Source of the DNA: Elmis aenea
Lineage: Eukaryota; Arthropoda; Insecta; Coleoptera; Elmidae
NCBI GenBank assembly: GCA_947652605.1
Contig: OX393580.1
Span: 15,148,159-15,212,158 of the forward strand
Length of the DNA: 64,000 nucleotides
Direction of reading: 5' to 3'
The notes under the pieces were generated by a model. It did no database searches and was not told where the DNA came from. It worked only from the letters and a program-made list of their open reading frames with translations. Shown piece by piece: positions 1-10,784 of the stretch (the stretch's first letter is position 1; each line of letters starts with the position of its first letter). The translations under genes and the position numbers were made by a program.

Positions 1-149
1 TGTGGGGCATCTCTCCCGGACTTACCCTATGTTGAATAAATGAAAACTTTTTTTTCTTCAAATAAATACGCTGTTTATGTAAATAACATAATCATGAAAT
101 CATGTAATACATTTTTGAAATCAGAAAAAAAAAGTTCTAGCTAACTAGT

Positions 150-510
150 TGAAATCAAGTTTGCCACCCATAAGAAATTAAAAAGTTAGTACCTATAAAA
201 CAAAACGGAATCGGCACGGCAAAAATTGATGGCACCATTAAAAGTAAAATAAAAAGTGGCCATGTTAAAGTTTTTACAGATTAAAAAAAATATAAATAAA
301 AATGTTATAAGTAGCAAAAAAAAATAAAAAACTCACTTTTTAATTTTTTTTAAACATTTTTCAAAACCAGTTGAAGATATTTCAAATCTGTTTTGATATT
401 ATTGATGAGCATAAAATGTAGCAACTTTGCCAAATTTAAACCTACCTACCCTCTTTCTTCAGTAATAAGCGAGATCCCCATGGTAGCCCTCGAATTTGAA
501 TCACCCTGTG
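150..510. repeat. Half-element of the CACCCTGTATA-ended MITE group
   Basis: This AT-rich stretch ends in a CACCCTGTGTATA-type terminus near 505-517. The box GCGAGATCCCCATG lies at 469-482 and the phrase CAACTTTGCCAAATTTAAACC at 421-441. The phrase and box recur in the fold-back at 9061-9962. No matching opposite end is visible nearby, so this looks like one arm of a decayed or truncated copy. Confidence 0.55.
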
Positions 511-517
511 TATACAG

Positions 518-1232
518 CTGCCCAAAACGGAGATATAAGTGTTTTATGTTTTATGAACTTAGCGTCTGACAGACACCACGCGAGCAGCGGAGGGTTAAAT
601 ATAAAAAAATATATTTCATACAAAGCGTTAGTTGATTTACTTTTTGACGTTTATTTAGGAATGACACTTATGACTATTTGCGCACTAAAACGTGTGGCAA
701 ATACGTAATTTGCGCGCAGTTGTCAAAAAGAAGCTATTAAATATTTACAACTACCTGCGGGAAAAACAAACAGAAATCGTTTATTTTTTAAAGTCGGTAA
801 TCGTTGTGTTAATTTGCTTGGTTTTACAATAATAAAAGTGTCGTTTAAATTTATCTTATCATTTGCCCAATTCCGTTTGTTGAAACGTGTGGTGTTTTTG
901 TGTTATTATTTATATCTAAACATTTCTGTGAAATTTTAATTATTAATTTTAAAATAAATTTCTCGGAATAAATTAACGTCTGGAATTAATTTGAAAACTG
1001 TCGGAATTTGCGGAACGTGCATACCTTGTATTAAACTGAAACAACTGAGTAAAAAATTAACTTTTAATTAGTGTGATCTTGAATAAAATGAGGCACAAAG
1101 TTTGTGATGAAGCGAGAGAGCTAAAATATTTCGTTTTTGCGTTATCAAGTCTTTAGAGCCAGTCTTTTGAAATGTTTTTTAGACGGTTAAATGACTCTGA
1201 CTGTTTATATTTATGTGTGGTAATATATATAT
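518..1232. other. No gene recognised
   Basis: AT-rich sequence with stops in all frames apart from short chance ORFs. I see no exon, RNA gene or element boundary here. It is either intron or intergenic DNA. Confidence 0.5.
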
Positions 1233-1862
1233 TGTTACGGACCGTACTGTACATAGGCCGCACTGTTGTGGAAGAGTACTTATTACTCTTTATGTTTATT
1301 GTTGTTAACTAATTATGGCTCGCGATCGTCTTTGTAACGTGGTTGGACCCTCAAACGTTGTTTTACGTAGTACACAGGTCTAGAGCAATTAGTATACAGT
1401 AAGAAACAAATAAAACACAACAATTTTAACAACAAACTCCTTTATTTTTCGACTGGCTGTACATTTCTCGGGGGTTGGTTCGTAACTATCAGTGCGACTG
1501 TCCCAAAAATTTAGGTTCTCTGTTGCTATCCCTTTTTTATTGTAGTTGCATCTTTGTCATTCTTGCCTAAAACACATATTTGTGCGAGTAGTTTGTTCTA
1601 CTTATGATGTACAACTTTATCAACAAATCATTTGTTGATTGACTATACCCAAATGCTGGCGTTGTAGGACCTAAGTTATGACCGTAATATTTTGACGTTA
1701 ATGTGTTTTACTAAAGTTGAAATCTTCATAACTTGGCCCTTTTGAAGTGTTACATGTCTTAGTTACTGATGCATCAGCATTTGTTGCAATGTAATTCATT
1801 TAAAAGTAAATGAAATAACATTGAAGTAAAATAAAATAATTGAACTCGGGCGGGGTGTCACA
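1233..1862 (+). mobile_element. Solo LTR, copy 1 (Gypsy-like by target-site length)
   Basis: The 630-base unit starts TGTTACGGACC and ends GGGTGTCACA, the TG...CA ends of a long terminal repeat. It is flanked by the same four bases, ATAT, at 1229-1232 and 1863-1866. A second copy at 32673-33885 has the same ends with a different four-base flank (AGTT). No internal retroelement coding lies next to it, so it is a solo LTR left by recombination between two LTRs. The four-base target repeat suits Gypsy-type elements; the family assignment is inference. Orientation is unproven. Confidence 0.85.
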
Positions 1863-2049
1863 ATATCAGGAGTGTCGTCTTAAAGAATACTGTTGCATAT
1901 TTGCAAAAGCAAAATTATGCTGCCTGGTATTCGAAATAAGCAAGAATTTAATAAACTGTTCTGTGCACTGCAAAAAATTTAAATGATAATTTAAGTATGT
2001 GCAACACTTATCCAAGTTAACAATTTTTGGCAAGATGTGCAAAACTATA

Positions 2050-3027
2050 CAGGGTGAGCATAAAGTCTTTCTCTAATTTTCAACGGAGGGAGCCCTGGGG
2101 AATCAAAACGCAGAGCTTCAAGAAAATTAGGAGTGCCACAGAGTACCGTTGTCAAGATTTTGCACAAACGCCTATGCTTGCGAGCATACAAAGTGCAAAT
2201 TGTTCAGGCCTTACAACCAAATGATCGTTCCCAGCATGCTGCGTTTGCTACAGAAATTCTTGACAGAATTGTCACGGATAATGGCTATCAACAACGTGTT
2301 GCGTATTCTGACGAGGCTACGTTCCACATATCAGTACGAGTTTTAACAGATACAATGTCACGATCAGGAAATCAGAGAATCCCACGTTGTGGTAGAGCAC
2401 CAAAGAGATAGCTTTAAAGTAAATGTTTGGTGTTGTATATCGCATGATAAGGTCACTGGACCTTTTTTTTGCTGAATGCCATTTCAGCAAACGTGTATCT
2501 AGACATGTTGGTATACTATGCTGTACCCCAGCTGGTAGAGTTTCAGCCATACATAGTCTTCCAAGAAGATGGGGCTCCTCCACACTGGAGCTTATGTGTC
2601 CGTCAATTTTTGAATGAAACCTTTCCAAACAAATAGATTGGGAGAGATGGGCCATCACCCTGGCCTCCGCGTTCACCGGACATTACCCCCCCTCGACTTT
2701 TTTCTCTGATGGTATGTCAAGGCCAAAGTGTACCGTACACCGGTTCATGCTTTACACATACTGGAAGCAAGGATTACCAAAGCAATCACATCTGTAACAC
2801 TGGAGATGCTTCTTAACACGTGGCGTGAAATTGAATATCGTTTAGATTTCGATGTTCTCCGAGCGACAGAAGGAGCCCATGTCGAGACTTACTGAACTTC
2901 GTATAGACGTGAATAAAAACTTCTAGACATATACTAGTAGTACCTATGTCAAAAACTATTGTTCTACCTTGTTCAAATTAAGTGTAATAAATGTTTATAA
3001 TCAGGAAAAGACTTTATGCTCACCCGG
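2050..3027 (+). mobile_element. Decayed Tc1/mariner-type transposon with both ends
   Basis: The left end reads CAGGGTGAGCATAAAGTCTT and the right end is its near-exact inverse, CCGGGTGAGCATAAAGTCTT on the opposite strand. TA dinucleotides flank it at 2048-2049 and 3028-3029, the Tc1/mariner target duplication. The interior is a broken transposase gene. The element is an old copy. Confidence 0.85.
2100..2895 (+). pseudogene. Broken Tc1/mariner superfamily transposase
   Basis: Conceptual reading across several frames gives a recognisable transposase in order. A helix-turn-helix-like stretch (KLGVPQSTVVKILHKRL) comes first. Then come YSDEATFHIS, holding the first catalytic aspartate, a QEDGAPPHW-like stretch with the second acidic residue region, and WPPRSPDITPLDFFLW with the third acidic position. 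Stops and frame changes fall at about 2345, 2410 and 2620, so no full protein can be made. This group of transposases is common in insect genomes. It sits within the terminal repeats at 2050 and 3027 and reads in the same direction. The catalytic order is seen; exact family placement needs a tree. Confidence 0.8.
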
Positions 3028-3029
3028 TA

Positions 3030-4730
3030 CGCCTTCAAGATATATGCATATTTACTTTACATTGAATAAAATTAAACAACAAACAGAGCAAAGGCGAATA
3101 AAATCTTGCCAGACTTGGGTGAACCATCTCCTGAAATAATTTTTTGTCGATTGTGTAGCACATTTTTCAACGGCACAAGCTATCAATATTTGTTGGGCGC
3201 ATAGTAGGTTGAAAAATTAAAAGTGTCAGGTTATCCGACACCTAACTACCTTTTTCTTTGACAAAGTGCGGGTTTTCAGAGTTACTTTATCATAAGGATG
3301 ACAAAAAAATCGAATACCTTCGACAAGCAACAATGGTGAGGCAGATTGAGGCTGTAATTATTGCTAATTAGTTCAAAATCAGCCAATACAAGTATTAATA
3401 TGTAATTTTAGTGTTTTATTTTCAATTTTAAGTAATACAGGGTAGACGAAATTGGAAAAAAACTATTAAGATATTTGTTAACCTATTTTAAAAGAAATTT
3501 GTTTTTTGCTTCATTTTTTTTTCATTTTTTTTTCAAGGACCACAAAAAGACACCTAGATCTTAACTTTCTAAAGGAAATACATTTTTATGATTCTTAATT
3601 AAATAAACGCGTCTATTTTGTCTTCTGTCAATTCGATATTTTATTGCATTACAGGTGCATGGGTGTATAACTCAATATTTAAACTTAAACTTTACCTAAA
3701 CAGCTAAACAACATTTTTCTTGTAGCTTTGCACATTTTCGTATTATACGTAATGAAATGTGCTTAATTTATTTAGCTGCTAGCTGCTTTCGTCTGCAATT
3801 TCATCGTTGCTTAACGCTCGTTATGAGTTACAAAGGATTCAAGACGTAATTGTTCTTATTTGGTCGAGTTGCTGCAGAATACATAAACTATTTAAATTTC
3901 AATTTGTGATTGCATTTAAATGCACCAGGAAGTTGTGGATATTAAAATTTTGTGCTAATTAAATTATCTGATTTTACTTTTAAAGTATGTTTTACTAATA
4001 AAGTGGTCTTGAAATAACCGTAAGAAAAATTTAAATAATTACAAAATTGCTCACTAATGTTTTGAATGATGGTTTAATTTTTGTATAAGCATAATTACAG
4101 GTAGTTTAATTTAAAAAATTCAGTATTGATTTTTGTCTTAAGAGATACGATGTTGTTTTAATTAGGGATAGGTTGTGTATTTTCAAGAAAAACACAATTT
4201 TAAATCAGATGAGACATAAAAGTATCGCCTATTAAAAAAACTGCACAATGAAACAGTCTATTTCTCTCCTAATTAAGGGTTTTTAAATTCTATACAGACT
4301 TTTAGAGGCCATCATTTTACAAGTAAGGTTTGTCTGAAAATGTGATTAGATTTGCAAATGAAAAAGCTGCAATTTGGAATAAAAATAAATTTCGAATAAG
4401 TAGTATTTTTTCCTAGATATTGTGTTCTTGCTTTCAAAAATTGGTGTTGAAAATATGTTAATAACTGATTTGAATGAAAATAATACATATGGCAACATTG
4501 TCATTAGCTGTCATCTCTGTTTTTCTCGTAATTATTTCTAATTTGTGTTTTACGATACCCAATAGTTTGCAGCTATGTTTACGAACTGAAGGCTTTCAGT
4601 TCGAACAAAAATTGTAAATACCTAAGTAAAAATTGCTGATAAAAAAAAATCCAAACGCAAATCAATGGATGCAATGTTGCCAAACTTTTGTTTCTTTAAA
4701 TGATTCCTGAGGCCATAGGAAGCATGGTAC
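3030..4730. other. No gene recognised
   Basis: Low-complexity AT-rich DNA without open frames over 60 codons. No clear element boundary is visible, although a CACCCTGTATA-type terminus occurs at about 4809-4820 just downstream. Probably intron or intergenic. Confidence 0.45.
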
Positions 4731-5315
4731 AACATTTTTGTATCAAGATTTTCGACTTAGAATTTTACGAAGAACATCGCCACGTGTTGCGCTTTCGCCA
4801 ATTTTTACACACCCTGTATAATCTTGAAACTATTATTTTCAAGTTGATTGCAATCAGTTGATTTTATGGTTTATTTTTATTTAACTGTAATAATTCTTTT
4901 TTTCTGTTTAATTTTGTTGTCAATTTTTTAATAATGCAATCAACCACGTAATCAAAAATTTATGTAGTTTTTATTATGCTTAGTAACTTATTAAGTACTC
5001 AATTAATACGAGTATTTTAGATTAAATTTTACACTAGTCAAAAAAAAATTAAAACTACTGAGAATTTTAATAAAAAAATCACTTTATATGAAAAAATCTT
5101 TTAAAGAATATTTAGACCAAGTATACGCAACATCAGAAGATTTCTAAATCAATAGATTTTCTTGGTAGATTAAGCAGTAAACTTGTAGTCTTTCTAAAAT
5201 TTTAAATACAAAAGTATCATAACACCTCATTTCTAATACTGGTCTAGTATTTTATTTCTGGCGAATATTAATGATATAGACCGGCTTCAAAAATTGCAAA
5301 ATTCAAAATCATTAG

Positions 5316-5601
5316 TTTCAGCAAGAAGGAGCTGGTCCTCACAACGCCCGCATTGTAAAAGGTTATTAAATTAGATGTACGCTTTCAAAAATCATGACTT
5401 GGTAGGTTTGGTCCTGTTCATTGGCCTCCGCGATCGCCATGTTTAACGCCTATGGATTACTTTTACATTGATGTTGTTTATGCAACTCTAACGGAAATTA
5501 TGGAACATCTTCGCCGTAAATTCAAAAATGCTTTCGACTTTATTCCGAGACAGACTATCCTAAAGGCAGTGGACGAAATGAATTTGAGAACTAACCACTA
5601 G
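5316..5601 (+). pseudogene. Transposase C-terminal remnant (Tc1/mariner superfamily)
   Basis: Reading with frame changes gives FQQEGAGPHNARIVKGY, then WPPRSPCLTPMDYF, then a tail ending near the stop at about 5599. The first block holds the second catalytic aspartate region, here mutated to E, and the second block the third acidic site. The N-terminal half is missing. It resembles but does not match the copy at 2100-2895, so it is a separate decayed insertion. Confidence 0.65.
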
Positions 5602-5859
5602 GTACATCATACATAACGGCGCGCACTTTAAACAATTTAAATAATTATTTATCTGGTGTTTTAAATTTATTGTCATTTCGTAATTTTATTAGACCTATAA
5701 AATGTTGTGTCACTTTTATTTACATTATAATTTCAATTGTTTTTCAGAACATTCGCGATTTTATAGATTATATATACAAATTTTCAAATTTCAACAAGTT
5801 CTTTGAAAGAAAAAAGTATTTTGGTTACCAATCTGAAAAGCTAATTTTTTTGTCTGTCT

Positions 5860-6217
5860 GATGGTGTAAAAATCCAATATGGCGGCCATAAGAAATAAAA
5901 AAGTTGACTATCGCAACTTGAAATCTAGAAGGCTTAGAAAATTTCTGTTCACGTCATCAAACCCAGGACGGTCAAAAACATAAAGTTACCAAGTTTAAAT
6001 GAAATAGCGCCAATGGTAGGGAAGATAATAATATTTTTCTAAAATCACATTTTTCAGTTTTTTTGAAATAAATCAAAAAAAAATCAAAATATCCAGGATT
6101 TCTTTTCAGATTCCTAATCGCCATAAAAATGTGCAACTTTTCTCTAATTTAACCGACCTTGTATCTCTTACCGTTTCCAAGATAGCAATGGTGAGCATCG
6201 AAAAAAGCACCACCCTG
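5860..6217. repeat. Half-element of the CACCCTGTATA-ended MITE group
   Basis: Contains the GGCCATAAGAAAT phrase near 5884 that is also near 160 and 17875. It also has TTGTATCTCTTACCG, then AAGATAGCAATGG near 6179, and ends in CACCACCCTGTATA at about 6209-6220. This is the shared box-plus-terminus arrangement. Only one end is visible. Confidence 0.5.
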
Positions 6218-6299
6218 TATACGTAAGTTATAAAATGTAAACACAATTAGCAAAACAAGAAATACATTTTATTATAATATTATATTATTATATTAAAGT

Positions 6300-6735
6300 T
6301 TCTATGTCACGTCCCCCTTTATGTTCAAAAATTTTCAACTTTTAAAAACTTTGAGAAGTCTGAAGAAATTCGCTTGGAGATTAGATTGACAATAGATTAT
6401 GTAACACCACCTACATTTTAAAAATATTATACATGGCGTTTTTTACGCTTGGTCAAACTTGTGAAACTTTAAACATCGATAACTTATTTTTTTTAATACA
6501 ACTCCCTATATTTTTTACACCGTCTTATAGTAAATTTAATTCTCTTTCGAAAACATTAGGGCTGTTTTTCACCTTAAGTTGATATTTTCCGAGATATCGC
6601 GATTTTATTGTAAATTATTAGGGCAAAGTAATATTTTCAAGTAGGCTATGAAGGTAGAGAGCGGTAATTTAAAACAATTGAAAGAAAAAACGAGAAACTT
6701 ATAATTTTATCGTTTGCCTACACATTTTTCATTAA
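6300..6735. repeat. Partial copy of the 30591-32410 fold-back family
   Basis: The run from the fragment ATTTTCAACTTTTAAAAACT through TTTCCGAGATATCGCGATTT to GAGAAACTTATAATTTTATC matches the arms of the large fold-back at 30591-32410 with scattered differences. Neither the terminal CAGGGTGAGTCACG nor the opposite arm is present, so this is an internal fragment. Confidence 0.75.
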
Positions 6736-7336
6736 AATGCGATTATATAAAAATCCCATCATGCAAATCGGGACAATTAAAATCAAAGTTAATAAAACTG
6801 GTATGTTGTAATATAGGTCGCAAGCTAGCCATTGTGCAACATGTTTTTAAAAGCGAATCTGGGTTACAGTAAAATCAAGATATGTTGAAATTTTCTAGCA
6901 TTTAGGTTTTATTCAGGTACATTTGTTAAAAAAACGTTAATTTTTCTAAAATTTCTAAATTCGTTAAAACATTTTAGTTGATCTAAACGTTTATTCCTGA
7001 CTAAAGTTTAAGAAATGTTTATCGAACATTGTGTAAAATTCGAGTTATTTATGTAAACAAATTTTTTTTTTTACTTTTACACCATGAACAAAGAAGACGT
7101 GCTGTCAGTTTGCAAAAATTATTGCAATATCAGCGTCAATTGTGCTACCATTTTGTCTAGTTCCAGAGTTAACGTGGTTTGACCCTGGGGTTAATTCCAG
7201 GTTCAACTTTTATGCAATCGGGCCTTAATTTTCCTTAGCGTTATTTCTGTTCTTGCTTCTAGAGGTTGATATGACAACAAAGTGTACGTATCAGTACAAT
7301 ATGAGAAATCATTTTTGTTTTACGCCTGACTAGATT

Positions 7337-7666
7337 CAGTGGTTCTTAACCTTTCAATAGTCACGGCCTCCTAGTTTGTAGTAACAAAATAATTAATGGG
7401 ATTTCTTTTAAAGGAATGGTTTTATTTCCCGATTATAATTATAATAACAACTAAAAATAGAAATTCTACTGCATGTTGGAAAACCCTATGGTAAATTTTA
7501 TGAATTGGAATATGAAAGTGAATGATTTGACCAAGCTGACAACCTTTACAATTAATTATGATACAATAATATAAAAAATTAAAAATTTTAAAAACTTAAT
7601 AAGTTTTCTACATTTTTGCGCCCCCCCCCTAAAAATCTTTCGCGGCCCCCCGTTTAAGAATCGCTG
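7337..7666. mobile_element. hAT-like non-autonomous element, old
   Basis: The left end is CAGTGGTTCTTAACCTTT and the right end, read inward, is CAGCGATTCTTAAACGGG. CAG followed by this inverted repeat is typical of hAT elements. The interior is AT-rich and non-coding and includes GC-rich CGCGGCCCCCC near the right end. The flanks ACTAGATT and AATAAGATT resemble each other but are no longer identical. A related copy lies at 10524-10766. Confidence 0.65.
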
Positions 7667-8967
7667 AATAAGATTACATTACCACAAGGAATGAGTACGA
7701 GTACATGGTTAAGATCTAAAAACTAATCATTATGAATTTTCATCAAATTGTTATTTGTCATGTAATGAATAAAAAAAGGTAGTGTACATTTATAAAGGGT
7801 AAAAAACTGTTGTATACAATTATTATTTACGAGATACCTTTATTGATTCGAATAAAATAGATAGTAACTATGTATTTTTTTTTCGTATATAAATTACACA
7901 GTTGTAAAATGCATAGGCTTCCCGAAGGCTTCGGCGAATTGGACATAAATAGCAATCACAAAACATAAACTGTATTCCCGGTAGTAAAATAAATTTAGAG
8001 TTCATAACGGCCAACCGGCAACAAGTATTTATTCAGCCGTGGTCCAATAACATAACCCGCCTTTTTGCTGCAGTGTTATGAAACAATTTTATACCGTTAA
8101 TACATGTCTATCTACAACTGTAACATGAAAGTAATGAAAGAGAAACCAAATTTTATAGCATACATATTAGACTCTTTTCCGTTTAACGAAAGTAATAATA
8201 CTATGTATTGCACATTTTCACTACATACAAATAAAATAATGATAATACGTGATTTTTTTGGATGTGATGTAAAAAGGTTTGCACTTTACGATTAGGAAAA
8301 ATAAAGTTTAGGCGATGTAACGTAATTTAACCTCTTAAGCTGTTATGCCGAATATAATCGTCATCGGCCTTGGTCATGAATAGCGACTATGCCGTACATA
8401 TTCGCTTTGAGTAAAATTGCGTATATCTTATTGTATTTGACGAAAACGTACGCTTTCTTTGCTTCGGTCATTAGATATAGGATCACTTTATGACGTCAAC
8501 TATTTAATTTGTTCGAAACCGTTTCCAACGCCATTTGCCGATATTGACTATGTGTTCTGTGCTTCCAAAAAGGAATAAGAAAAGAAAGTCGTTATTGGTG
8601 TACTGGCTTTTCTCCGGAATACTGTACAGTCTCTGTCCATCGCTGAGTGAGCTAATGCCCGGTTTCTCCGTCACATCTCAAGATCGAACTTATATAAGCC
8701 CGCCTTATATTTAAGACCGTCTCAAGATACCAATGCGTTGCACAGAAAACATATTCCGGAATCTGTTAGACATCTCAGCTAAGTTAGAACTCGGTTTGGC
8801 AACGTTGCAAGAAGTCGACACATTTTAGCGGCAGATTGAAATGGCTAATTTTCATTGGCCATTTACATCACAGCTGTTAAAACGGCTCCCTGTGACATCT
8901 TGTTGTTGCTATCAGCTGTTAGTCACATATAAAGTTACAGTTCGGTGTTTATTATTTTTGTGTTGAA
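7667..8967. other. No gene recognised; possible left end of a Harbinger element
   Basis: Mostly AT-rich non-coding sequence; the open frame at 8104-8295 has no recognisable features. The part from about 8340 to 8967 is richer in GC and leads into the Myb-like start at 8968, so the left terminus of the Harbinger element should lie here. I could not identify a convincing terminal inverted repeat. Confidence 0.4.
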
Positions 8968-9060
8968 ATGGCGGAAAAAAAAAGAATAAATTATACCATG
9001 GAGGAAAAACAATTATTAGTTAGCTTGGTGGAAGAAAATAAAATAAATAGATTATGTATA
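8968..9060 (+). pseudogene. N-terminus of Harbinger Myb/SANT-like protein, truncated
   Basis: An ATG at 8968 opens a reading frame of 31 codons beginning MAEKKRINYTMEEKQLLV and continuing SLVEENKINRLCI. This resembles the start of a Myb/SANT-like DNA-binding domain (basic stretch, then a first helix with spaced E, L and V residues). In PIF/Harbinger elements a Myb-like protein is the partner of the nuclease. The frame stops abruptly at the TA where the fold-back element at 9061 begins, so the rest of the domain is gone. The nuclease N-terminus on the other side (9965-10155, minus strand) points toward it, so the two genes were tail to tail. Confidence 0.65.
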
Positions 9061-9962
9061 CAGGGTGTTTGAAATTCGAGTTTAAGCATGGGGTTCTCGC
9101 TTATTATAATAGCTAGAGTATAGGTTTAAATTTGGCAAAGTTGCTAAATTTGGTGCTCATTAATAATCCAAAGAGAAATTTGAAATATCTCAAACGGGGT
9201 CCGAAAAAATTAGGAAAAACTGGAAAATACGATTTTTGAAAATCGTCTATAACTCCTTTGGAGTATGAAATATTTGAAATGTGTAAAAACATTGCCGAAG
9301 CAACTTTTTAAGCCGAATCGGATGGTAGTCACAAATTTTTCTTAGATCGATTCGTTTTTATTTTATGACAACCAACTTTGTTTTTGCTTATGGGCGCAAG
9401 TTTTGCTATTTACATTATCAAATAGCATTTATTTTTCTAAATCCATTGATGTATCACACATGGTATTTTACTTTTTCTTTTATTGTCAAATTTCAAAAAA
9501 TACGTTTTAAACAATAACCATTATAAATCAGGTTGGCCGGTCATTGTAGTTTATGTTGTTTCCATGACAACCGATCAACAATCTAAAAGTTTTAAAGGCC
9601 TGTTAGTCCTAAAAATGAACTTTAATAACGAAGAAAAACGCGATATGCTGCCCATCACAAAAAACAAAGTTGGTTGTCTAAAACAAAAACGAATCGACCT
9701 AGGAAAAATTTGTGACCACCATCAGATTCGGCTTAAATACACATTTAAAATATTTCAAACTCCAAAGGAGTTATAGACGATTTTTAAAAATCGTATTTTC
9801 CAGTTTTTCCTAATTTTTTCGGACCCCGTTTGAGATATTTCAAATTTCTCTTTGGATTATTAATGAGCACCAAATTTAGCAACTTTGCCAAATTTAAACC
9901 TATACTCTAGCTATTATAATACGCGAGATCCCCATGCTTAAACTCGAATTTCAAACACCCTG
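9061..9962. repeat. Fold-back MITE, family A (GTGTTTGAAATTCGAG ends)
   Basis: A 902-base unit with terminal CAGGGTGTTTGAAATTCGAG in inverted orientation at both ends, flanked by TA at 9059-9060 and 9963-9964. Each arm pairs for about 250 bases; both have the GATCTCGC box, the phrase TTTGGCAAAGTTGCTAAATT and CGTATTTTCCAGTTTTTCC. The centre includes a CATGACAACC-type phrase shared with copies at 34420-34980, 36031-37045 and 47695-49912. There is no coding capacity. It sits inside the remains of a Harbinger element. Confidence 0.88.
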
Positions 9963-9964
9963 TA

Positions 9965-10155
9965 TACTCCAATTGAGGCTCAATTTGATCTAAGATCACA
10001 ATAACTGTCTCTTTTGTGAGGCGAAAACGCATAAAAAAACGATCGTCTTCGAAATCCGTAAATGGATTTGCGCGAACAAATCGCCTTCGAGGAATTACAG
10101 GGTTGTACAAGTCATCATCTGCATCATCTATCATATTTATAAAGTCAATGTCCAT
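9965..10155 (-). pseudogene. N-terminus of Harbinger nuclease (HARBI1-like), truncated
   Basis: On the minus strand an ATG at 10155 opens a frame starting MDIDFINMIDDADDDLYNP. It continues through PRRRFVRANPF and DDRFFMRFRLTKETVIVIL to LEYTG. This is the N-terminal signature of HARBI1/PIF nucleases, which begin with an acidic stretch, then an R-x-NPF block, then an FRLTKETV helix. All DDE catalytic parts lie downstream and are missing: after about 63 codons the frame runs into the fold-back element at 9962. The fragment is recognised by pattern. It is a relic of a deleted Harbinger copy, not a host HARBI1 gene. Confidence 0.8.
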
Positions 10156-10275
10156 ATTTAAACTTAAACCACAATTTAAACAAACACTTAACTACAAACA
10201 AAGCAAATACAAGATACTTTTAGGTTATGTACTTCAGCTCAAGTTCTGGTAAACAACGACTCAAGATGTGAGCTC

Positions 10276-10415
10276 AGCTCAAGTCTCTTGTTTCGTGGGC
10301 CTCACCACATTTGCCGCAGATAGGTTTCCATTTACAAACCTTGGTCGTGTGCCCGAAACCGTTGCACCTATAGCACCTTAACACTTGGTTCTCCTCCTCA
10401 AGATAACAGATTGCA
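10276..10415 (-). pseudogene. Retroelement gag-type zinc-knuckle fragment
   Basis: The minus strand reads QVLRCYRCNGFGHTTKVC followed by KWKPICGKCGEAHETRDLS and a stop. The first part fits the CCHC knuckle C-x2-C-x4-H-x4-C; a second knuckle begins C-x2-C-x3-H but has lost its last cysteine. Pairs of such knuckles occur near the end of ORF1/gag of LINE and LTR retroelements. No other retroelement coding adjoins it, so it is a fragment. Confidence 0.7.
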
Positions 10416-10523
10416 CCGTAAAAATTTTCGTTTGTACCCATGCGGTTATTTAGTAATAACCAATTTAAAGGGGAGGGACTAACTTTACGACAGTTTTCCT
10501 GATAAGGTATACATTTTAGGTGG
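10415..10523. repeat. Left copy of a direct repeat flanking a fold-back element
   Basis: Matches 12110-12218 with scattered differences: TTCGTTTGTACCCA against TTCGTTTTTACCCA, then TATTTAGTAATAACCAATTT, GGGGGACTAACTT-like text, and TTTTAGGTGGCA. The copy continues after the hAT insertion at 10524-10766 with TACCGCGCTTGTAC, which matches GCCGCGTTTGTAC at 12238-12250. Confidence 0.75.
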
Positions 10524-10766
10524 CAGCGATTCTTAACCGGGGGCCGCGACCCCCTGGGGGGCCGCGAAATGTTTTATAAAACTCGTTGACTTTTTAAAAT
10601 ATTGAAATCTTTAAAAAAATATTTTTTGCTCCTTATTTTACTCGAACCATCGGAGAGATCACTTCTTAAATAAATCGTAAAATTTTTGTTCCTGCACACT
10701 AGGGGGCTGCGAAAATATTCTAGGATATTTGGGGGGCCGCGACTACTAAAAGGTTAAGAACCACTG
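10524..10766. mobile_element. hAT-like non-autonomous element
   Basis: The ends are CAGCGATTCTTAACCGGGGG on the left and CAGTGGTTCTTAACCTTTTA on the right, read inward. The interior has GGGGGCCGCGACCCC-like text near both ends and no open frame. The insertion interrupts a local repeat whose other copy (near 12215) lacks it, which confirms it as an insertion. No eight-base target repeat survives. Same family as 7337-7666. Confidence 0.75.
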
Positions 10767-10784
10767 GTTTATACCGCGCTTGTA

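Noticed and set aside
10016..10252. + strand ORF of 78 codons
   Set aside because: Antisense shadow of the Harbinger nuclease N-terminus on the minus strand.
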